This document shows, one piece after another, positions 58,896-64,000 of a stretch of DNA of 64,000 bases. The DNA lies in contig NZ_JAIBOA010000002.1 of assembly GCF_019458805.1 (NCBI RefSeq), positions 310,001-374,000 of the forward strand, written 5' to 3'. The notes under the pieces are model-generated. The model saw only the letters and a list, made by a program, of their open reading frames with translations. It had not been told where the DNA came from and made no database searches. Numbering within the stretch: position 1 is the stretch's first letter; each line of letters opens with the position of its first letter. A program made the translations under genes and the position numbers. This DNA comes from Actinomadura parmotrematis (GTDB lineage: Bacteria > Actinomycetota > Actinomycetes > Streptosporangiales > Streptosporangiaceae).

Positions 58896-60338
58896 TCACT
58901 CCCCGCCCGCACCGTCCTGCCTGGCCCGCCGCGCCGCCTCCGCCGAAGGGGTCCCCGCGCGCTTGCGCTCGACCCACCCCTCGACGTTGCGCTGCTGACC
59001 ACGCGCCACCGCCATCGCCCCCGCAGGAACGTCCTTCACGATGACCGACCCCGCCGCCGTGTAGGCACCGTCGCCCACCGACACCGGAGCCACGATCATG
59101 TTGTCGCTGCCCACCTTCACGTGATCACCGATCACGCTCCGGTGCTTGCTCACACCGTCGTAGTTCACGAACACCGAGCTCGCCCCGATATTGGAGCCCA
59201 CCCCGATCTCCGCATCACCAACATAGGTCAGGTGCGGGACCTTCGAGCCCTCGCCCACCTGCGCGTTCTTCATCTCCACGTACGTCCCGGCCTTCGCCTT
59301 CCGGCCCAGCCGCGTCCCCGGACGCAGGTACGCGAACGGCCCCACCGACGCCTCCGGACCCACCTCGGCCGACTCGCACACGGCGTTCACCACCACCGCG
59401 CCCGCACCCACCACCGTGTCCGTCAACGTGCACCCGGGCCCCACCACGCAACCCTCACCGAGACGAGTCTCACCATGAAGCTGCGTATTCGGACGCACCA
59501 CCGCGTCCGGCTCCGCCACCACCTGCACGTCGATCCACGTCGACCCCGGATCCACCACCGTCACCCCGGCGCGCATGTGCGCCTCCAGGATCCGGTCGTT
59601 CAACTGCCGGCGCGCCTGCGCCAGCTGCACCCGGTCATTGACGCCCTGCGTCTCCACCCAGTCCCCGACCAGGAACGCCCCCGCCCGCAGACCGTCGCCC
59701 CGCAGGATCCCGACCACGTCGGTGAGATACTCCTCACCACCCGCATTGTCGGTCGTCACCCGCCGCAACGCGTCCGCCAGCGCCTTCCCGTCGAACGCGT
59801 ACATCCCCACATTGATCTCACGGACCGCCCGCTGCTCCGCCGACGCGTCCTTGTGCTCCACGATCGCCGCGACCGCACCGTCACCCTCACGGACGATCCG
59901 CCCGTAACCGGCCGCGTCCGGCATCTCCGTCGTCAGCACCGTCACCGCGTTGCCCTCGGACTCGTGCACCCGCACCAGCTCCGCCAGCGTCGCACCCCGC
60001 AGCAACGGATGATCCCCGTTGGTGACCACCACCGTCCCCGGCAGCTCGCCCACCTGCTCCAGCGCCATCCGCACCGCATGGCCCGTACCGCCCTGGCGCT
60101 CCTGCACCACCGGCACCGCCTCCGGCGCCACCCGCGCCAGATGCTCCACCACCTGCTCCCGCCGATGGCCCACCACCACCAGCAGCCGCTCGGGCTCCAG
60201 CTCCCCGGCGGCGGCCAGCACATGCCCGACCATCGACCGGCCGGCCAGCTCATGCAAGATCTTGGAAGTCCGGGACTTCATCCGGGTGCCCTCGCCCGCG
60301 GCGAGGACGATGACGGCAGCCGGGCGGCTCGCACTCAC
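58896..60338 (-). CDS. glmU: bifunctional GlmU (GlcNAc-1-P uridylyltransferase / glucosamine-1-P acetyltransferase)
   Basis: The 480-residue enzyme makes UDP-GlcNAc for peptidoglycan and other glycans. The uridylyltransferase half has [24 protein letters not shown] and NVGMYAF. The acetyltransferase half is a left-handed beta-helix ([25 protein letters not shown] in parts, with [13 protein letters not shown] and NYDGVSKH, containing the catalytic His region). GTG 60338 is preceded by GAGGAG at seven bases. The C-terminal tail is basic. The gene lies between tRNA-Gln and prs, a conserved actinobacterial order. Confidence 0.96.
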   Translation of the reverse strand: MSASRPAAVIVLAAGEGTRMKSRTSKILHELAGRSMVGHVLAAAGELEPERLLVVVGHRREQVVEHLARVAPEAVPVVQERQGGTGHAVRMALEQVGELPGTVVVTNGDHPLLRGATLAELVRVHESEGNAVTVLTTEMPDAAGYGRIVREGDGAVAAIVEHKDASAEQRAVREINVGMYAFDGKALADALRRVTTDNAGGEEYLTDVVGILRGDGLRAGAFLVGDWVETQGVNDRVQLAQARRQLNDRILEAHMRAGVTVVDPGSTWIDVQVVAEPDAVVRPNTQLHGETRLGEGCVVGPGCTLTDTVVGAGAVVVNAVCESAEVGPEASVGPFAYLRPGTRLGRKAKAGTYVEMKNAQVGEGSKVPHLTYVGDAEIGVGSNIGASSVFVNYDGVSKHRSVIGDHVKVGSDNMIVAPVSVGDGAYTAAGSVIVKDVPAGAMAVARGQQRNVEGWVERKRAGTPSAEAARRARQDGAGGE

Positions 60339-60538
60339 GAAGAGGCTCCTCGGCATCGCAGGCGGAAAGGGATCGGCACGGGCGGCCGGCGGCTGCACCA
60401 CCGCCCCGGGGCACGGCTACGCCCCAGCTCACCCGACACCCGAAGGATACCGGCCCCGCCGGATCTGTCACCCCGCCCCCGCCCGGACACGCAGGAGCGC
60501 GGGTCAGCCCCCTCCTGGGAATAAACCGGACAATCGTG

Positions 60539-60609
60539 CTCCCGGGGAAGGAATCGAACCCTCATTAGAGCGACCAAAACGCCCTGTCCTGCCGTTAGAC
60601 GACCCGGGA
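60539..60609 (-). tRNA. tRNA-Gln (anticodon TTG)
   Basis: Read on the minus strand from 60609, a 71-base cloverleaf forms. The acceptor TCCCGGG pairs with CCCGGGA, the D stem is GTC/GAC, and the anticodon stem GGGCG/CGCTC carries the loop TTTTGGT with anticodon TTG. The T stem is GAGGG/CCTTC (one G-T pair) with loop TTCGATT, and the discriminator base is G. CCA is not encoded. A TATCGT (60657-60662) upstream could be its -10. Confidence 0.93.
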
Positions 60610-60689
60610 AGGCCGAGCGGGTCCGGCCGTCACCGGCCTCGCCGCACCCGGCCGCCACGATACCGGTTCCGGCGCCGGCGGCCGATTCG

Positions 60690-62288
60690 TTAACGTAGAT
60701 CACCGGTCGGCGTCGCCTCCTCCGTCCAGCGCGAGCGTGCGCCCGTCTCGCCGAGGAGCGTTCCGAGCGCCCATCCCTCGATCCGCCGGTAGAGATCGGT
60801 TCCCTTCGCGACGTCCAAGCGGAGGCAGCCCCGGTAATCGGATCGTTCGCTATGGTCCGTACGCGGCCGGTGCCTCTTGATGGTCGCCTTGCGGAAGTCC
60901 GCCTCCGCCACCCCGAGAACGCCGGCCCAGAAGGCGACCGCCTGCGCCAGGTCACCCGATTCGTGGATCAGTACCCGGGGTTTCCAACGCGCACGATCGA
61001 TCCCGGCGGCTCCGAGGAACCCGGCGAAGAGCGCGACGAGACCCGGATCGCTGTTGACGAAGGCCACGCCTTCACGCCTCTGATAGGGCTTGTCCTTAGC
61101 GCCTTCGCACCAGTAGGCGAGCGCGCCCAGCATCAGGAGCTCGCGACGTCCCAGGTCGCCGATCTCAGCGGCGGCAGCAGCCGAGATCTGCTCACGTTCC
61201 AAGGCGAGCTGCCGCGACCTCTCCTTCCAGTAGGCCCGGATGCCGGCCGCGCGAGCATCACCCGATGCGGCTTCTTCCTCCCGTGCACCTGGCCGGTCCT
61301 CCAGCAGCAGCCGGATCTCCGATCGGGGAACGTCCAGGTGCTCCGCGATGCGGCGATGGCCCCAACCCTGAGCACGGAGTTCATGCGCCTGTTCCTCGAC
61401 GCGTTCGCGGGCTGTCGCCCGCTCGAGCCAGGCGGACGCCGGCGGTTCGCCCTTGAGCAGCTGCCCGAGTCGAACCATGTCAGGTATCCGGAGGGCATGC
61501 TGGATCGCCCGCCTGTCCATGCCGGCACGCCTCAGTTCGAGCGCCCTGACCCTTGACTCTCCGTACGGAAGCGCCGGAACGAGCCCGAGCGTTTCCGGTC
61601 GGCGTCCCGCCGTCAAGGCCCCGTACGCCATCGCGGCGTGCGACCACCCGTGGATGCGGTGATAGAGCTCGGCGCTCTCGCGAAGAGTGATGCGCAGGCA
61701 GCCTCGGTATCCCTCCTCGATGTTCCTCCGCTTCGTCACCGGATTCGCGGGCTTGATCCCCGGGACGTTGAAGCGGTCGGGCCCCTCTCCGGTCAGTTCT
61801 CCCCAGAAACGCTCGGCCGCCAGCAGGTCGGCCGTCTCGTGGATCTGAACCTGGAGGCGGATCTGCTCGCGCCGGGCACCGGCGGCCTTGAGGAAGCGGA
61901 GGAAGAAAGCGATCAGGGCGGGGTCGCTGTTGATGAAGTCGATGCGATCGACGCGCTGGTGCGGCTTGTTCTTCGCGCCCTCGCACCAGTAGGCGATGGC
62001 GCCGGCGAGGAGGAGGTCGCGGGTGGAGAGAGGGCCGATCTCGCGGGCGGCGGTGAGCTTGGTGTCGAGGCGGCGGGCGGTGGTGGCGGCCCTGCGGCGC
62101 TCGTCGCCGGGGCGGCGGGCGGCCTGGATGCGGCGGACGTGCTCGGTGCGGTCGATGGGGCGGGGCATGTCGCGCAGCCAGAGGGAGCAGGTGCTCTTGG
62201 AGATGCCGAGTTCGGCGGCGATCTCGTTGTAGGAGCGGCCCTGGGCGCGGAGTTCGCGGGCGCGGGTCCTGGCGAGGGGCTTGGCCAT
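60690..62288 (-). CDS. internally duplicated HTH plus LAGLIDADG-like protein, unknown function
   Basis: The 532-residue protein repeats one design twice. HTH-like segments lie at 6-42 (NEIAAELGISKSTCSLWLRD) and 292-332, with a weaker one at 247-280. Two ~130-residue modules (88-219 and 378-509) share LLLAGAIAYWCEGAKNKPHQ-like openings, (I/V)NSDP, a L-x-IHE(S/T) strand, YRGCLR and a closing Y-x-RI-x-GW. The AYWCEG helix recalls LAGLIDADG endonuclease motifs, and two per chain would mimic a monomeric enzyme. No intron or intein host is present. ATG 62318 would add ten residues. Function is unproven. Confidence 0.72.
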   Translation of the reverse strand: MAKPLARTRARELRAQGRSYNEIAAELGISKSTCSLWLRDMPRPIDRTEHVRRIQAARRPGDERRRAATTARRLDTKLTAAREIGPLSTRDLLLAGAIAYWCEGAKNKPHQRVDRIDFINSDPALIAFFLRFLKAAGARREQIRLQVQIHETADLLAAERFWGELTGEGPDRFNVPGIKPANPVTKRRNIEEGYRGCLRITLRESAELYHRIHGWSHAAMAYGALTAGRRPETLGLVPALPYGESRVRALELRRAGMDRRAIQHALRIPDMVRLGQLLKGEPPASAWLERATARERVEEQAHELRAQGWGHRRIAEHLDVPRSEIRLLLEDRPGAREEEAASGDARAAGIRAYWKERSRQLALEREQISAAAAAEIGDLGRRELLMLGALAYWCEGAKDKPYQRREGVAFVNSDPGLVALFAGFLGAAGIDRARWKPRVLIHESGDLAQAVAFWAGVLGVAEADFRKATIKRHRPRTDHSERSDYRGCLRLDVAKGTDLYRRIEGWALGTLLGETGARSRWTEEATPTGDLR

Positions 62289-62330
62289 GGCCGGGACGTT
62301 ACGCGGACCCTCTGACATTTCGTGACGGCA

Positions 62331-63239
62331 CTACTCCGCAGGGTGATCGATCCAGTCCGGGAGGGGTTCGCGGGCGGCGGTCCAGCCGTCGGGGAGGCCG
62401 GCGGGTCCGAGGTGGGCGCCGACGATGCCGCCGGCGATGGCGGCGGTGGTGTCCATGTCGCCGCCGACGGCGACGCAGGCGCGGACGGCGGACTCGTAGT
62501 CGGTGAGGCGGGTGGCGGCGGCCCAGAGGGCGAAGGGGACGGTGTCCTGGGCGGAGATGCGGTTGCCGTTGCCGAGGGCGTGGGCGGCTTCGGCGGGGGT
62601 GGCGTCGAGGAGGCGGAGGGCGGTGGCGAGGCCGCGGCGGACGTAGGTGGCGGGGGTGTGGTCGAGGGCGGTGGTGAGGAGGTCGCGGGGGTCGAGGCGG
62701 GTGCCGCGGCGGGCGGTGGCGTGGGCGGTGGCGACGGCGGCGGCGACGGCTCCGGCGATGCCTTCGGGGTGGGCGTGGGTGACCTCGGCGGACAGGGTCG
62801 CCTGGCGGGCGGTCTCGGCGAGGTCGGCGCTGAAGTGAGCGCCGAGGGGGGCGACGCGCATGGCGGCGCCGTTGCCGAAGGAGCCCTTGCCGTCGAAGAG
62901 GTCGGATGCGGCCTCCCGCCAGGGGGTTCCGGTCCGGACGCGCTCCAGGAGGAGGGCGGCGCCGTAGCCGTATCCGCGGCCGAGGTCGAGGTGGTTCGCA
63001 AAGTATTCGGCCAGAATGTCTTGTTCTACACGGCCGCAGCGGTTTAGAACGGCGAGGACCGAGCAAGCCATCTGCGTGTCGTCCGACCAGGCCCAGGGGG
63101 CCGGGGGCAGGCCGGACGCCCGGGAGACGTCCCGGTTGGCGAGCAGGAAGAACTGATCCCCGAACGCGTCCCCTACCGAGAGACCGTCCAGTGCGTCGCG
63201 GGCGAGCGCGGCGCGGCGCCGCCGGTCGAGAGCCGTCAT
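62331..63239 (-). CDS. ADP-ribosylglycohydrolase family protein
   Basis: The 302-residue all-helical protein has the dimagnesium site of the family: WSDDTQM at about residue 51 and GGDMDTTAAIAGGIVGA near residue 262. GYGYGAALLLERVRTG and SFGNGAAMRVAPLG lie between them. Relatives such as DraG and ARH3 remove ADP-ribose from proteins or other targets. ATG 63239 has AGGAGGTGACC upstream. The gene ends 42 bases before the HTH/LAGLIDADG-like gene on the same strand, so they may form an operon. The target is unknown. Confidence 0.9.
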   Translation of the reverse strand: MTALDRRRRAALARDALDGLSVGDAFGDQFFLLANRDVSRASGLPPAPWAWSDDTQMACSVLAVLNRCGRVEQDILAEYFANHLDLGRGYGYGAALLLERVRTGTPWREAASDLFDGKGSFGNGAAMRVAPLGAHFSADLAETARQATLSAEVTHAHPEGIAGAVAAAVATAHATARRGTRLDPRDLLTTALDHTPATYVRRGLATALRLLDATPAEAAHALGNGNRISAQDTVPFALWAAATRLTDYESAVRACVAVGGDMDTTAAIAGGIVGAHLGPAGLPDGWTAAREPLPDWIDHPAE

Positions 63240-63334
63240 CAGGGTCACCTCCTGGTCAGGGCGGACTTTCCGGTGAGTGAGTATTGCCCGTCCACCACCC
63301 CTCCGACCACGGTTTTTACCCATCGGACCTGTGC

Positions 63335-63368
63335 AACCTACGGTTGCGTAGGTTACGGTTGCGTAGGT
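63335..63368 (+). promoter_or_regulatory. repeat-type operator in front of the desaturase gene
   Basis: Two perfect 15-base direct repeats, TACGGTTGCGTAGGT (63339-63353 and 63354-63368), overlap an inverted repeat AACCTACG-GTTG-CGTAGGTT (63335-63354). The element lies 34 bases before the ATG. Symmetric sites of this kind are typical of TetR-family lipid regulators; the cognate regulator is not in the window. Confidence 0.65.
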
Positions 63369-63401
63369 AAGGCTCCCCTACCAGCAGGAAAGCGGTGCCG
63401 C

Positions 63402-64000
63402 ATGACCACAGCCCCCGTCGTCGATCCTCCCCTGCCGCAGGGCCGGCCGGAGCTGGAGCAGACCCACCGCCGCAACGGCGAGCGGCTCCTCATCGCCGCC
63501 TTCACCGGCGTGCCCTTCCTCGCGCTGCTCGCCGCGGTCCCGCTCGCCTGGGGCCGGTTCCTCGGGTGGACGGACGTGGCGCTCACCGCGGTCTTCTACC
63601 TGATCTCGGCCGGCGGCATCACCGTCGGCTATCACCGGTACTTCACGCACGGGTCCTTCAAGGCGAACCGGGCGCTGAAGATCTTCATGGCGGTGGCCGG
63701 GTCGATGGCGATGGAGGGGCCGGTCATCACGTGGGTGGCCGACCACCGGCGCCACCACAAGCACTCCGACAAGGAGTTCGACCCGCACTCGCCGTGGCGG
63801 TTCGGGGACGACTGGAAGGCCCTCGCCAAGGGGCTCGGCTGGGCGCACTACGGGTGGCTGTTCCACAGCGACGTCACCTCCAAGCAGCGGTTCGCCAAGG
63901 ACCTGCTGAACGACCGCGACCTCGTCGTGCTGCACCGCTGGTTCCCCGGCCTGGTCGCGCTGTCGTTCCTGCTGCCGACGGCGCTCGGCGGGCTGCTCAC
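63402..64000 (+). CDS. acyl-CoA/fatty acid desaturase (partial, C-terminus outside window)
   Basis: ATG 63402 opens a frame that runs through the right edge with 199 visible residues. Hydrophobic segments near residues 30-50 and 58-75 are followed by the first histidine box HRYFTH in GYHRYFTHGSF and the second, HRRHH, in WVADHRRHHKHSD. FDPHSPW follows, typical of delta-9-type stearoyl desaturases. The third box (HNxHH) would lie outside the window. These membrane di-iron enzymes introduce a double bond into acyl chains. It is divergent from the ADP-ribosylglycohydrolase gene. Confidence 0.92.
   Translation, partial: MTTAPVVDPPLPQGRPELEQTHRRNGERLLIAAFTGVPFLALLAAVPLAWGRFLGWTDVALTAVFYLISAGGITVGYHRYFTHGSFKANRALKIFMAVAGSMAMEGPVITWVADHRRHHKHSDKEFDPHSPWRFGDDWKALAKGLGWAHYGWLFHSDVTSKQRFAKDLLNDRDLVVLHRWFPGLVALSFLLPTALGGLL

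Noticed and set aside
60539..60689. tRNA-Gln as an integration site for a genomic island carrying the HTH/LAGLIDADG-like gene
   Set aside because: The unusual genes lie on the 5' side of the tRNA, whereas integrating elements normally follow the 3' end. No integrase and no repeated tRNA 3' end were seen, and only 200 bases separate the tRNA from glmU.
60690..62288. Homing endonuclease of an intron or intein
   Set aside because: The gene is free-standing with its own start and stop, is not inside another gene, and shows no intein splicing residues.

Overview
The window reads as chromosomal DNA of a high-GC filamentous actinomycete. By eye the GC content is well above 70%, third codon positions are nearly all G or C, and GTG starts with 4-base ATGA/GTGA overlaps are common. 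Housekeeping order (mfd, SurA-like lipoprotein, mazG; eno next to a divIC/ftsB-like gene and a DUF501 gene; pth, rplY, prs, glmU, tRNA-Gln) is actinobacterial. The overall gene set suggests Thermomonosporaceae (Actinomadura-like), but that family-level call is an inference. I see no transposase, phage gene or CRISPR array.

Layout. 1-6.2 kb: DUF501 gene (cut by the window edge), DivIC/FtsB-like gene and enolase on the minus strand, a sulfonate/nitrate/taurine-type ABC importer on the plus strand, and a BrkB-type membrane protein. 6.2-13.7 kb: acetyltransferase, a GntR-ABC exporter operon, a quinone-oxidoreductase/MerR pair behind a MerR-type promoter, a phospholipase D-like enzyme, and an orphan sensor kinase. 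A 102-bp near-perfect palindrome sits at 13,686-13,787. 13.8-25.3 kb, mostly minus strand: small TPR protein, NhaA-DsbA fusion, oxidoreductase, class A penicillin-binding protein, MazG, SurA-like lipoprotein, Mfd. 25.5-27.6 kb: TetR-MFS efflux pair.

The centre, about 27.6-55.9 kb, is a cell-surface glycan locus. It holds a CDP-alcohol phosphotransferase with two cytidylyltransferase-like partners, a methyltransferase, a PAPS-forming enzyme, a flippase, a Wzz-like protein, two glycosyltransferases, two large secreted beta-propeller paralogues, a lipoprotein, a parallel beta-helix protein, an O-antigen-ligase-like protein, the complete dTDP-L-rhamnose set (rmlA, B, C, D), CysD, CysN, a CysQ-like phosphatase and a WbaP-type priming glycosyltransferase. 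The sulfate genes comprise activation (CysDN), APS phosphorylation (the kinase domain of the 30.3-31.8 kb gene, whose ATP-sulfurylase domain has lost key motifs) and PAP disposal (CysQ). No PAPS reductase or sulfite reductase is present. The best reading is sulfation of a rhamnose-containing surface polymer, but no sulfotransferase is recognisable in the window.

56-60.6 kb returns to core genes (pth, rplY, prs, glmU, tRNA-Gln). 60.7-63.2 kb holds an unusual protein with duplicated HTH plus LAGLIDADG-like modules beside an ADP-ribosylglycohydrolase. The right edge cuts a fatty-acid desaturase that has a conspicuous repeat-type operator in front of it.
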